Positions 23,271-36,228 of a stretch of 64,000 nucleotides of DNA are shown here, piece by piece. This stretch comes from Siphonodentalium dalli. Lineage: Eukaryota; Mollusca; Scaphopoda; Gadilida; Siphonodentaliidae. The DNA lies in the NCBI GenBank assembly GCA_032622095.1, contig CP136068.1, forward strand, positions 62,270,025 through 62,334,024, read 5' to 3'. The translations under genes were made by a program, and so were the position numbers. The notes beneath the pieces are model-generated. The model did no database searches. It saw only the letters and a list, made by a program, of their open reading frames with translations, and was not told where the DNA came from. Positions within the stretch are counted from its first letter, which is position 1, and each line of letters starts with the position of its first letter.

Positions 23271-26152
23271 GGGTTCCTGCCTGTCCACTCTTATATGAGT
23301 TCCCCCTTGTCCACTCTTATATGAGTTGCTCCCTGTCCATTCTTTAATGAGTTTCTCCCTGTCCACTCAAATATGAGTTCCTCCCTGACCACTCTTATAT
23401 GTGTTCCTGCCTGTCCACTCTTATATGAGTTCCTCCCAGTCCACTCTTATGAGTTCCTCCCTGTCCAATCTTATATGAGTTTCTCCATGTCCACTCTTAT
23501 ATGAGTTCCTCCCTGACCACTCTTTTATGAGTTCCTGCCTGTCCACTCTTATATGAGTTCCCCCTGTCTACTATTATGAGTTCCTCCCTGTCCACTCTTA
23601 TATGAGTTCCCCCTGTCCACTCTTATATGAGTTCCTCCATGTCCACTCTTATATGAGTTCCTCCATGTCCACCCTTATATGAGTTCCTCCCTGTCCAATC
23701 TTATATGAGTTGCTGCCTGCCACTCTTATATGAGTTCATCCATGTCCACTCTTATATGAGTTCCTCCCTGTCCACTCTTATATGAGTTGCTGCCTGCCAC
23801 TAGTATATGAGTTCATCCATGTCCACTGTTATATGAGTTGCTGTCTGTCCACTCTTATATGAGTTCCTCCTGTCCACTCTTATATGAGTTGGACCTGTAT
23901 ACTCTTATATGAGTTCCTCCCTGTCCACTCTTATATGAGTTGCTGACTGTCCACTCTTATATGAGTTGCTGCATGTCCACTCTTATATGAATTCATCCTT
24001 GTCCACTCTTATATGAGTTCCTCCCTGTCCACTCTAATATGACTTCCTGCCTGTCCACTCTTATATGAATTCCTCCTTGTCCACTCTTATATGAGTTCAT
24101 CCCTGTCCACTCTTATATGAGTTCCTCATTGTCCACTCTTATATGAGTCCCTCATTGTCCACTCTTATATGAGTTGCTGCCTGTCCACTCGTATATGAGT
24201 TCCCCCCTGTCCACTCTTGTGAGTTCCCCATTGTACAGTCTGTCCACTCTTATATGAGTTCCTCATTTTCCACTCTTATATGAGTTCCTCATTTTCCACT
24301 CTTATATGAGTTCCTCCCAGTCCACTCTTATATGAGTTGCTGCCTGTCCACTATTATATGAGTCCCAACTGTCCACTCTTGTGTGAATTCCTGCATGTCC
24401 ACTCTTATATGAGTTCTTCCCTGTCCACTCTTATATGAGTTCCTCCCTGTCCACTCTTATATGAGTTCCTCCCTGTCCACTCTTATATGAGTTCCTCCCT
24501 GTCCACTCTTATATGAGTTCCTCCCTGTCCACTCTTATATGAGTTCCTCCCTGTCCACTCTTATATGAGTTCCTCCCTGTCCACTCTTATATTAGTTCCT
24601 CCCTGTACACTCATATATCAGTTTCTCCCTGTCCTCTCTTATATGAGTTCCTCCCTGTCCACTCTTATATGAGTTGCTGCCTGTCCACTCGTATATGAGT
24701 TCCAGCCTGTCCACTCTTATGAGTTCCTCCATGTCCACTCTTATGAGTTCCTCCTTGTCCACTCTTATATGAGTTCCTGCCTGTCCACTCTTATGAGTTC
24801 CAGCCTGTCCACTCTTATGAGTTCCAGCCTGTCCACTCTTATATGAGTTCATCCCTGTCCACTCTTATATGAGTTCCTCACAGTCCACTCTTATATGAGT
24901 TCCTCATTGTCCACTCTTATATGAGTCCCTCATTGTCCACTCTTATATGAGTTGCTGCCTGTCCACTCGTATATGAGTTCCCCCCCTGTCCACTCTTGTG
25001 AGTTCCCCATTGTCCACTCGAATATGAGTTGCTGCCTGTCCACTATTATATGAGTTCCAGTCTGTCCACTCTTATATGAGTTCCTCATTGTCCACTCTTA
25101 TATGAGTTCCTCATTTTCCACTCTAATATGAGTTCCTCGCAGTCCACTCTTATATGAGTTGCTGCCTGTCCACTATTATATGAGTCCCAGCCTGTCCACT
25201 CTTGTGTGAATTCCTGCATGTCCACTCTTATATGAGTTCTTCCCTGTCCACTCTTATATGAGTTCCTCCCTGTCCACTCTTATATGAGTTCCTCCCTGTC
25301 CACTCTTATATGAGTTCCTCCCTGTCCACTCTTATATGAGTTCCTCCCTGTCCACTCTTATATGAGTTCCTCCCTGTACACTCATATATTAGTTTCTCCC
25401 TGTCCTCTCTTATATGAGTTCCTCCCTGTCCACTCTTATATGAGTTGCTGCCTGTCCACTCGTATATGAGTTCCAGCCTGTCCACTCTTATGAGTTCCTC
25501 CATGTCCACTCTTATGAGTTCCTGCCTGTCCACTCTTATATGAGTTCCTGCCTGTCCACTCTTATGAGTTCCAGCCTGTCCACTCTTATGAGTTCCAGCC
25601 TGTCCACTCTTATATGAGTTCCTCCCTGTCCACTCTTATATTAGTTCCTCCCTGTCCACTATTATATTAGTTCTTCCCTGTCCACTATTATATTAGTTCC
25701 TCCCTGTCCACTCATATATTATTTCCTCCCTGTCCACTCTTATATTAGTTCCTCCCTGTCCTCTCTTTTATTAGTTCCTCCATGTACACTCATATATTAG
25801 TTCCTCCCTGTCCTCTCTTATGAGTTCCTCCCTGTCCACTATTATATGAGTTGCTGCCTGTCCACTCGTATATGAGTTCAAGCCTGTCCACTCTTATATG
25901 AGTTCCTGCCTGTCCGCTCTTATATGAGTTCCTGCATGTCCACTCTTATGAGTTCCTCCATGTCCACTCTTATGAGTTCCTCACTGTCCACTCTTATGAG
26001 TTCCTCCCTGTCCACTCTTATATGAGTTCCTGCCTGTCCACTCTTATATGAGTTCCAGCCTGTCCACTCTTATATGAGTTCCTGCCAGTCCACTCTTACA
26101 TGAGTTCCTCCCTGTCCACTTTATATGAGTTCCTCCCTGTCCACTCTTATAT
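23271..26152 (+). repeat. Higher-order unit, 2882 bp, copy of 9524-12379
   Basis: Markers lie 13,747 bp after those of the 9.5-12.4 kb unit up to about 25.3 kb, then 13,773 bp after. The extra 26 bp is one more consensus monomer in the run at about 25.26-25.37 kb. The chimeric CATTGTACAGTCTG monomer (24,228-24,245) and the nested CTTGTGAG pair (24,218 and 24,997, again 779 bp apart) are retained. Confidence 0.8.
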
Positions 26153-28333
26153 GGGTTCCTGCCTGTCCACTCTTATATGAGTTCCCCCTTGTCCACTCTT
26201 ATATGAGTTGCTCCCTGTCCATTCTTTAATGAGTTTCTCCCTGTCCACTCAAATATGAGTTCCTCCCTGACTACTCTTATATGTGTTCCTGCCTGTCCAC
26301 TCTTATATGAGTTCCTCCCAGTCCACTCTTATGAGTTCCTCCCTGTCCACTCTTATATGAGTTTCTCCATGTCCACTCTTATATGAGTTCCTCCCTGACC
26401 ACTCTTTTATGAGTTCCTGCCTGTCCACTCTTATATGAGTTCCCCCTGTCTACTATTATGAGTTCCTCCCTGTCCACTCTTATATGAGTTCCCCCTGTCC
26501 ACTCTTATATGAGTTCCTCCATGTCCACTCTTATATGAGTTCCTCCATGTCCACCCTTATATGAGTTCCTCCCTGTCCAATCTTATATGAGTTGCTGCCT
26601 GCCACTCTTATATGAGTTCATCCATGTCCACTCTTATATGAGTTCCTCCCTGTCCACTCTTATATGAGTTGCTGCCTGCCACGAGTATACGAGTTCATCC
26701 ATGTCCACTCTTATATGAGTTGCTGTCTGTCCACTCTTATATGAGTTCCTCCTGTCCACTCTTATATGAGTTGGACCTGTATACTCTTATATGAGTTCCT
26801 CCCTGTCCACTCTTATATGAGTTGCTGACTGTCCACTCTTATATGAGTTGCTGCATGTCCACTCTTATATGAATTCATCCTTGTCCACTCTTATATGAGT
26901 TCCTCCCTGTCCACTCTTATATGACTTCCTGCCTGTCCACTCTTATATGAATTCCTCCTTGTCCACTCTTATATGAGTTCATCTCTGTCCACTCTTATAT
27001 GAGTTCCTCACAGTCCACTCTTATATGAGTTCCTCATTGTCCACTCTTATATGAGTCCCTCATTGTCCACTCTTATATGAGTTGCTGCCTGTCCACTCGT
27101 ATATGAGTTCCCCCCTGTCCACTCTTGTGAGTTCCCCATTGTCCACTCGAATATGAGTTGCTGCCTGTCCACTATTATATGAGTTCCAGTCTGTCCACTC
27201 TTATATGAGTTCCTCATTTTCCACTCTTATATGAGTTCCTCATTTTCCACTCTTATATGAGTTCCTCCCAGTCCACTCTTATATGAGTTGCTGCCTGTCC
27301 ACTATTATATGAGTCCCAGCCTGTCCACTCTTGTGTGAATTCCTGCATGTCCACTCTTATATGAGTTCTTCCCTGTCCACTCTTATATGAGTTCCTCCCT
27401 GTCCACTCTTATATGAGTTCCTCCCTGTCCACTCTTATATGAGTTCCTCCCTGTCCACTCTTATATGAGTTCCTCCCTGTCCACTCTTATATGAGTTCCT
27501 CCCTGTCCACTCTTATATGAGTTCCTCCCTGTCCACTCTTATATTAGTTCCTCCCTGTACACTCATATATTAGTTTCTCCCTGTCCTCTCTTATATGAGT
27601 TCCTCCCTGTCCACTCTTATATGAGTTGCTGCCTGTCCACTCGTATATGAGTTCCAGCCTGTCCACTCTTATGAGTTCCTCCATGTCCACTCTTATGAGT
27701 TCCTCCTTGTCCACTCTTATATGAGTTCCTGCCTGTCCACTCTTATGAGTTCCAGCCTGTCCACTCTTATGAGTTCCAGCCTGTCCACTCTTATATGAGT
27801 TCCTCCCTGTCCACTCTTATATTAGTTCCTCCCTGTCCACTCTTATATTAGTTCCTCCCTGTCCACTCTTATATTAGTTCCTCCCTGTCCACTCATATAT
27901 TAGTTCCTCCCTGTCCACTCTTATATTAGTTCCTCCCTGTCCACTCTTATATTAGTTCCTCCATGTACACTCATATATTAATTCCTCCCTGTCCTCTCTT
28001 ATGAGTTCCTCCCTGTCCACTATTATATGAGTTGCTGCCTGTCCACTCGTATATGAGTTCCAGCCTGTCCACTCTTATATGAGTTCCTGCCTGTCCACTC
28101 TTATATGAGTTCCTGCCTGTCCACTCTTATGAGTTCCTCCATGTCCACTCTTATGAGTTCCTCACTGTCCACTCTTATGAGTTCCTCCCTGTCCACTCTT
28201 ATATGAGTTCCTGCCTGTCCACTCTTATATGAGTTCCAGCCTGTCCACTCTTATATGAGTTCCTGCCTGTCCACTCTTACATGAGTTCCTCCCTGTCCAC
28301 TTTATATGAGTTCCTCCCTGTCCACTCTTATAT
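26153..28333 (+). repeat. Higher-order unit, 2181 bp
   Basis: This has a single CTTGTGAG slot (27,126) and the GGACCTGTATAC module (26,771). Its length equals the 1976-bp class plus the 179-bp module plus one 26-bp monomer. A run of about seven identical consensus monomers lies at about 27.37-27.54 kb, and a TATATTAG cluster at about 27.82-27.96 kb. Confidence 0.76.
27820..27960 (+). repeat. Cluster of TATATTAG monomers (representative)
   Basis: Five to seven successive monomers carry TATATTAG in place of TATATGAG, usually closing with TCCATGTACACTCATATATTAG-type monomers and GTCCTCTCTTATGAG. One such cluster occurs in nearly every long unit, for example near 7.05, 9.05, 11.9, 14.7, 17.6, 21.0, 22.8, 25.65, 32.8, 35.8, 38.7, 41.6, 44.7, 47.7, 50.85, 57.4, 60.2 and 63.1 kb. 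It gives the simplest count of units. The G-to-T change breaks the GAGT arm of the dyad. Confidence 0.8.
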
Positions 28334-30780
28334 GGGTTCCTGCCTGTCCACTCTTATATGAGTTCCCCCTTGTCCACTCTTATATGAGTTGCTCCCTGTC
28401 CATTCTTTAATGAGTATCTCCATGTCCACTCAAATATGAGTTCCTCCCTGACCACTCCTATATGTGTTCCTGCCTGTCCACTCTTATATGAGTTCCTCCC
28501 AGTCCACTCTTATGAGTTCCTCCCTGTCCACTCTTATATGAGTTTCTCCATGTCCACTCTTATATGAGTTCCTCCCTGACCATTCTTATATGAGTTCCTG
28601 CCTGTCCACTCTTATATGAGTTCCCCCTGTCTACTATTATGAGTTCCTCCCTGTCCACTCTTATATGAGTTCCCCCTGTCCACTCTTATATGAGTTCCTC
28701 CATGTCCACCCTTATATGAGTTCCTCCCTGTCCAATCTTATATGAGTTGCTGCCTGCCACTCTTATATGAGTTCATCCATGTCCACTCTTATATGAGTTC
28801 CTCCCTGTCCACTCTTATATGAGTTGCTGCCTGCCACTAGTATATGAGTTCATCCATGTCCACTCTTATATGAGTTGCTGTCTGTCCACTCTTATATGAG
28901 TTCCTCCTGTCCACTCTTATATGAGTTGGACCTGTATACTCTTATATGAGTTCCTCCCTGTCCACTCTTATATGAGTTGCTGACTGTCCACTCTTATATG
29001 AGTTGCTGCATGTCCACTCTTATATGAATTCATCCTTGTCCACTCTTATATGAGTTCCTCCCTGTCCATTCTTATATAACTTCCTGCCTGTCCACTCTTA
29101 TATGAATTCCTCCTTGTCCACTCTTATATGAGTTCATCCCTGTCCACTCTTATATGAGTTCCTCACAGTCCACTCTTATATGAGTTCCTCATTGTCCATT
29201 CTTATATGAGTCCCTCATTGTCCACTCTTATATGAGTTGCTGCCTGTCCACTATTATATGAGTCCCAGCCTGTCCACTCTTGTGTGAATTCCTGCATGTC
29301 CACTCTTATATGAGTTCTTCCCTGTCCACTCTTATATGAGTTCCTCCCTGTCCACTCTTATATGAGTTCCTCCCTTTCCACTCTAATATGGGTTCCTCCC
29401 TGTCCACTCTTATATGAGTTCCTCCCTGTCCACTCTTATATGAGTTTCTCCCTGTCCACTCTTATATGAGTTCCTCCCTGTCCACTCTTATATTAGTTCC
29501 TCCCTGTACACTCATATATTAGTTACTCCCTGTCCTCTCTTATATGAGTTCCTCCCTGTCCACTCGTATATGAGTTGCTGCCTGTCCACTCGTATATGAG
29601 TTCCAGCCTGTCCACTCTTATGAGTTCCTCCATGTCCACTTATTGAGTTCCAGCCTGTCCACTCTTATATGAGTTCCTCCCTGTCCACTCTTATATTAGT
29701 TCCTCCCTGTCCACTCTTATATTAGTTCCTCCCTGTCCACTCTTATATGAGTTCCTCCCTGTCCACTTTATATGAGTTCCTCCCTGTCCACTCTTATATG
29801 GGTTCCTGCCTGTCCACTCTTATATGAGTTCCCCCTTGTCCACTCTTATATGAGTTGCTCCCTGTCCATTCATTAATGAGTTTCTCCCTGTCCACTCAAA
29901 TATGAGTTCCTCCCTGGCTACTCTTATATGTGTTCCTGCCTGTCCACTCTTATATGAGTTCCTCCCAGTCCACTCTTATGAGTTCCTCCCTGTCCACTCT
30001 TATATGAGTTTCTCCATGTCCACTCTTATATGAGTTCCTCCCTGACCACTCTTATAAGAGTTCCTGCCTGTCCACTCTTATATGAGTTCCCCATGTCTAC
30101 TCTTATGAGTTCCTCCCTGTCCACTCTTATATGAGTTCCCCCTGTCCACTCTTATATGAGTTCCTCCATGTCAACTCTTATATGAGTTCCTCCATGTCCA
30201 CCCTTTAATATATGAGTTCCTCCCTGTCCAATCTTATATGAGTTGCTGCCTGCCACTCTTATATGAGTTCATCCATGTCCACTCTTATATGAGTTCCTCC
30301 CTGTTCACTCTTATATGAGTTGCTGCCTGCCACTAGTATATGAGTTCATCCATGTCCACTCTTATATGAGTTGCTGTCTGTCCACTCTTATATGAGTTCC
30401 TCCTGTCCACTCTTATATGAGTTGGACCTGTATACTCTTATATGAGTTCCTCACTGTCCACTCTTATATGAGTTGCTGACTGTCCACTCTTATATGAGTT
30501 GCTGCAAGTCCACTCTTATATGAATTCATCCTTGTCCACTCTTATATGAGTTCCTCCCTGTCCACTCTTATAATAGTTCCTCCCTGTCCACTCTTATATT
30601 AGTTCCTCCCTGTACACTCATATATTAATTCCTCACTGTCCACTCTTATATGAGTTCCTGCCTGTCCACTCTTATATGAGTTCCAGCCTGTCCACTCTTA
30701 TATGAGTTCCTGCCTGTCCACTCTTACATGAGTTCCTCCCTGTCCACTTTATATAAGTTCCTCCCTGTGCACTCTTATAT
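28334..30780 (+). repeat. Shortened unit (1466 bp) followed by a short unit (981 bp)
   Basis: The GGACCTGTATAC module is at 28,926. The CTTGTGAG and ACTCGAATATGAG monomers are missing: at about 29.22-29.28 kb a GTCCCTCATTG monomer leads straight to GCTGCCTG and then ATTATATGAGTCCCAG. A further shortening follows near 29,638, where an ACTTATTGAG monomer joins early. The 981-bp short unit starts at 29,800 and recurs at 54,406. Matching to 53.65-55.39 kb begins near 29.05 kb at offset 24,606. Confidence 0.74.
30201..30216 (+). repeat. Long-spacer monomer CCCTTTAATATATGAG
   Basis: The monomer is about 30 bp because of four extra bases in the AT spacer. Seven more copies are at 33,673, 36,604, 39,535, 48,584, 54,807, 58,073 and 61,004, in each case following a TGTCAACTC monomer. 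The variant is absent from the left half of the window and so marks one lineage of units. Confidence 0.8.
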
Positions 30781-33297
30781 GGGTTCCTGCCTGTCCACTC
30801 TTATATGAGTTCCCCCTTGTCCACTCCTATATGAGTTGCTCCCTGTCCATTCTTTAATGAGTTTCTCCCTGTCCACTCAAATATGAGTTCCTCCCTGACC
30901 ACTCTTATATGTGTTCCTGCCTGTCCACTCTTATATGAGTTCCTCCCAGTCCACTCTTATGAGTTCCTCCCTGTCCACTCTTATATGAGTTTCTCCATGT
31001 CCACTCTTATATGAGTTCCTCCCTGACCACTCTTATATGAGTTCCTGCCTGTCCACTCTTATATGAGTCCCCCCTGTCTACTCTTATGAGTTCCTCCATG
31101 TCCACTCTTATATGAGTTCCCCCTGTCCACTCTTATATGAGTTCCTCCATGTCCACTCTTATATGAGTTCCTCCATGTCCACCCTTATATGAGTTCCTCC
31201 CTGTCCAATCTTATATGAGTTGCTGCCTGCCACTCTTATATGAGTTCATCCATGTCCACTATTATATGAGTTGCTGACTGTCCACTCTTATATGAGTTGC
31301 TGCATGTCCACTCTTATATGAATTCATCCTTGTCCACTCTTATATGAGTTCCTCCCTGTCCACTCTTATATAAATTCCGGCCTGTCCACTCTTATATGAA
31401 TTCCTCCTTGTCCACTCTTATATGAGTTCATCCCTGTCCACTCTTATATGAGTTCCTCACAGTCCACTCTTATATGAGTTCCTCATTGTCCACTCTTATA
31501 TGAGTTCCTCCATGTCCACCCTTATATGAGTTCCTCCCTGTCCAATCTTATATGAGTTGCTGCCTGCCACTCTTATATGAGTTCATCCATGTCCACTCTT
31601 ATATGAGTTCCTCCCTGTCCACTCTTATATGAGTTGCTGCCTGCCACTAGTATATGAGTTCATCCATGTCCACTCTTATATGAGTTGCTGTCTGTCCACT
31701 CTTATATGAGTTCCTCCTGTCCACTCTTATATGAGTTGGACCTGTATACTCTTATATGAGCTCCTCCCTGTCCACTCTTATATGAGTTGCTGACTGTCCA
31801 CTCTTATATGAGTTGCTGAATGTCCACTCTTATATGAATTCATCCTTGTCCACTCTTATATGAGTTCCTCCCTGTCCACTCTTATATGACTTCCTGCCTG
31901 TCCACTCTTATATGAATTCCTCCTTGTCCACTCTTATATGAGTTCATCCCTGTCCACTCTTATATGAGTTCCTCACAGTCCACTCTTATAAGAGTTCCTC
32001 ATTGTCCATTCTTATATGAGTCGCTCATTGTCCACTCTTATATGAGTTGCTGCCTGTCCACTCGTATATGAGTTCCCCCCTGCCCACTCTTGTGAGTTCC
32101 CCATTGTCCACTCGAATATGAGTTGCTGCCTGTCCACTATTATATGAGTTCCAGTCTGTCCACTCTTATATGAGTTCCTCATTTTCCACTCTTATATGAG
32201 TTCCTCATTTTCCACTCTTATATGAGTTCCTCCCAGTCCACTCTTATATGAGTTGCTGCCTGTCCACTATTGTATGAGTCCCAGCCTGTCCACTCTTGTG
32301 TGAATTCCTGCATGTCCACTCTTATATGAGTTCTTCCCTGTCCACTCTTATATGAGTTCCTCCCTGTCCACTCTTATATGAGTTCCTCCCTTTCCACTCT
32401 AATATGAGTTCCTCCCTGTCCACTCTTATATGAGTTCCTCCCTGTCCACTCTTATATGAGTTCCTCCCTGTCCACTCTTATATGAGTTCCTCCCTGTCCA
32501 CTCTTATATTAGTTCCTCCCTGTACACTCATATATTAGTTTCTCCCTGTCCTCTCTTATATGAGTTCCTCCCTGTCCACTCTTATATGAGTTGCTGCCTG
32601 TCCACTCGTAAATGAGTTCCAGCCTGTCCACTCTTATGAGTTCCTCCATGTCCACTCTTATGAGTTCCTCCCTGTTCACTCTTATATGAGTTCCTGCCTG
32701 TCCATTCTTATGAGTTCCAGCCTGTCCACTTATTGAGTTCTAGCCTGTCCACTCTTATATGAGTTCCTCCCTGTCCACTCTTATATTAGTTCCTCCCTGT
32801 CCACTCTTATATTAGTTCCTCCCTGTCCACTCTTATATTAGTTCCTCCCTGTCCACTCTTATATTTGTTCCTCCCTGTCCACTCTTATATTAGTTCCTCC
32901 CTGTCCACTCTTATATTAGTTCCTCCATGTACACTCATATATTAGTTCCTCCCTGTCCTCTCTTATGAGTTCCTCCCTGTCCACTATTATATGAGTTGCT
33001 GCCTGTCCACTCGTATATGAGTTCCAGCCTGTCCACTCTTATATGAGTTCCTGCCTGTCCACTCTTATATGAGTTCCTGCCTGTCCACTCTTATGAGTTC
33101 CTCCATGTCCACTCTTATGAGTTCCTCACTGTCCACTCTTATGAGTTCCTCCCTGTCCACTCTTATATGAGTTCCTGCCTGTCCACTCTTATATGAGTTC
33201 CAGCCTGTCCACTCTAATATGAGTTCCTGCCTGTCCACTCTTACATGAGTTCCTCCCTGTCCACTTTATATGAGTTCCTCCATGTCCACTCTTATAT
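30781..33297 (+). repeat. 2517-bp unit of the GAGCTC-marked family
   Basis: It carries TATAAATTCCGG near 31.37 kb, GAGCTC at 31,758, GAGTCGCTC near 32.02 kb and ACTTATTGAG at 32,728. These are 11,823-11,827 bp after the first family member and 24,580 bp before the third. The 4-bp change of offset reflects a small deletion in the 19.8-kb copy (GCTGCCACTAG instead of GCTGCCTGCCACTAG). Confidence 0.77.
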
Positions 33298-36228
33298 GGG
33301 TTCCTGCCTGTCCACTCTTATATGAGTTCCCCCTTGTCCACTCTTATATGAGTTTCTCCCTGTCCACTCAAATATGAGTTCCTCCCTGGCCACTCTTATA
33401 TGTGTTCCTGCCTGTCCACTCTTATATGAGTTCCTCCCAGTCCACTCTTATGAGTTCCTCCCTGTCCACTCTTATATGAGTTTCTCCATGTCCACTCTTA
33501 TATGAGTTTCTCCCTGACCACTCTTATAAGAGTTCCTGCCTGTCCACTCTTATATGAGTTCCCCATGTCTACTCTTATGAGTTCCTCCCTGTCCACTCTT
33601 ATATGAGTTCCCCCTGTCCACTCTTATATGAGTTCCTCCATGTCAACTCTTATATGAGTTCCTCCATGTCCACCCTTTAATATATGAGTTCCTCCCTGTC
33701 CAATCTTATATGAGTTGCTGCCTGCCACTCTTATATGAGTTCATCCATGTCCACTCTTATATGAGTTCCTCCCTGTCCACTCTTATATGAGTTGCTGCCT
33801 GCCACTAGTATATGAGTTCATCCATGTCCACTCTTATATGAGTTGCTGTCTGTCCACTCTTATATGAGTTCCTCCTGTCCACTCTTATATGAGTTGGACC
33901 TGTATACTCTTATATGAGTTCCTCACTGTCCACTCTTATATGAGTTGCTGACTGTCCACTCTTATATGAGTTGCTGCATGTCCACTCTTATATGAATTCA
34001 TCCTTGTCCACTCTTATATGAGTTCCTCCCTGTCCACTCTTATATTAGTTCCTCCCTGTCCACTCTTATATTAGTTCCTCCCTGTACACTCATATATTAA
34101 TTCCTCACTGTCCACTCTTATATGAGTTCCTGCCTGTCCACTCTTATATGAGTTCCAGCCTGTCCACTCGTATATGAGTTCCTGCCTGTCCACTCTTACA
34201 TGAGTTCCTCCCTGTCCACTTTATATGAGTTCCTCCCTGTCCTCTCTTATATGGGTTCCTGCCTGTCCACTCTTATATGAGTTCCCCCTTGTCCACTCTT
34301 ATATGAGTTGCTCCCTGTCCATTCTTTAATGAGTTTCTCCCTGTCCACTCAAATATGAGTTCCTCCCTGACCACTCTTATATGTGTTCCTGCCTGTCCAC
34401 TCTTATATGAGTTCCTCCCAGTCCACTCTTATGAGTTCCTCCCTGTCCACTCTTATATGAGTTTCTCCATGTCCACTCTTATATGAGTTCCTCCCTGACC
34501 ACTCTTATATGAGTTCCTGCCTGTCCACTCTTATATGAGTTCCCCCTGTCTACTCTTATGAGTTCCTCCCTGTCCACTCTTATATGAGTTCCCCCTGTCC
34601 ACTCTTATATGAGTTCCTCCATGTCCACTCTTATATGAGTTCCTCCATGTCCACCCTTATATGAGTTCCTCCCTGTCCAATCTTATATGAGTTGCTGCCT
34701 GCCACTCTTATATGAGTTCATCCATGTCCACTATTATATGAGTTGCTGACTGTCCATTCTTATATGAGTTGCTGCATGTCCACTCTTATATGAATTCATC
34801 CTTGTCCACTCTTATATGAGTTCCACCCTGTCCACTCTTATATGACTTCCTTCCTGTCCACTCTTATATGAATTCCTCCTTGTCCACTCTTATATGAGTT
34901 CATCCCTCTCCACTCTTATATGAGTTCCTCACAGTCCACTCTTATATGAGTTCCTCATTGTCCACTCTTATATGAGTCCCTCATTGTCCACTCTTATATG
35001 AGTTGCTGCCTGTCCACTCGTATATGAGTTCCCCCCTGTCCACTCTTGTGAGTTCCCCATTGTCCACTCGAATATGAGTTGCTGCCTGTCCACTATTATA
35101 TGAGTTCCAGTCTGTCCACTCTTATATGAGTTCCTCATTTTCCACTCTTATATGAGTTCCTCATTTTCCACTCTAATATGAGTTCCTCCCAGTCCACTCT
35201 TATATGAGTTGCTGCCTGTCCAGTATTATATGAGTCCCAGCCTGTCCACTCTTGTGTGAATTCCTGCATGTCCACTCTTATATGAGTTCTTCCCTGTCCA
35301 CTCTTATATGAGTTCCTCCCTGTCCACTCTTATATGAGTTCCTCCCTGTCCACTCTTATATGAGTTCCTCCCTGTCCACTCTTATATGAGTACCTCCCTG
35401 TCCACTCTTATATGAGTTCCTCCCTGTCCACTCTTATATGAGTTCCTCCCTGTCCACTCTTATATTAGTTCATCCCTGTACACTCATATATTAGTTTCTC
35501 CCTGTCCTCTCTTATATGAGTTCCTCCCTGTCCACTCTTATATGAGTTGCTGCCTGTCCACTCGTATATGAGTTCCAGCCTGTCCACTCTTATGAGTTCC
35601 TCCATGTCCACTCTTATGAGTTCCTCCCAGTCCACTCTTATATGATTTCCTGCCTGTCCACTCTTATGAGTTCCAGCCTGTCCACTCTTATGAGTTCCAG
35701 CCTGTCCACTCTTATATGAGTTCCTCCCTGTCCACTCTTATATTAGTTCCTCCCTGTCCACTCTTATATTAGTTCCTCCCTGTCCACTCTTATATTAGTT
35801 CCTCCCTGTCCACTCATATATTAGTTCCTCCCTGTCCACTCTTATATTAGTTCCTCCCTGTCCACTCTTATATTAGTTCCTCCATGTACACTCATATATT
35901 AGTTCCTCCCTGTCCTCTCTTATGAGTTCCTCCCTGTCCACTATTATATGAGTTGCTGCCTGTCCACTCTTATATGAGTTCCTGCCTGTCCACTCTTATA
36001 TGAGTTCCTGCCTGTCCACTCTTATGAGTTCCTCCATGTCCACTCTTATGAGTTCCTCACTGTCCACTCTTATGAGTTCCTCCCTGTCCACTCTTATATG
36101 AGTTCCTGCCTGTCCACTCTTATATGAGTTCCAGCCTGTCCACTCTTATATGAGTTCCTGCCTGTCCACTCTTACATGAGTTCCTCCCTGTCCACTTTAT
36201 ATGAGTTCCTCCTTGTCCACTCTTATAT
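33298..36228 (+). repeat. Composite higher-order unit, 2931 bp (955 + 1976)
   Basis: This is the first of three consecutive composites. A 955-bp short unit, which contains the GGACCTGTATAC module (33,894) and the CCCTTTAATATATGAG variant (33,673), is followed by a 1976-bp long unit that lacks the module. The join inside the short unit is GAATTCATCC to TATATTAG to CATATATTAATTCCTCAC at about 33.99-34.11 kb. Confidence 0.8.
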
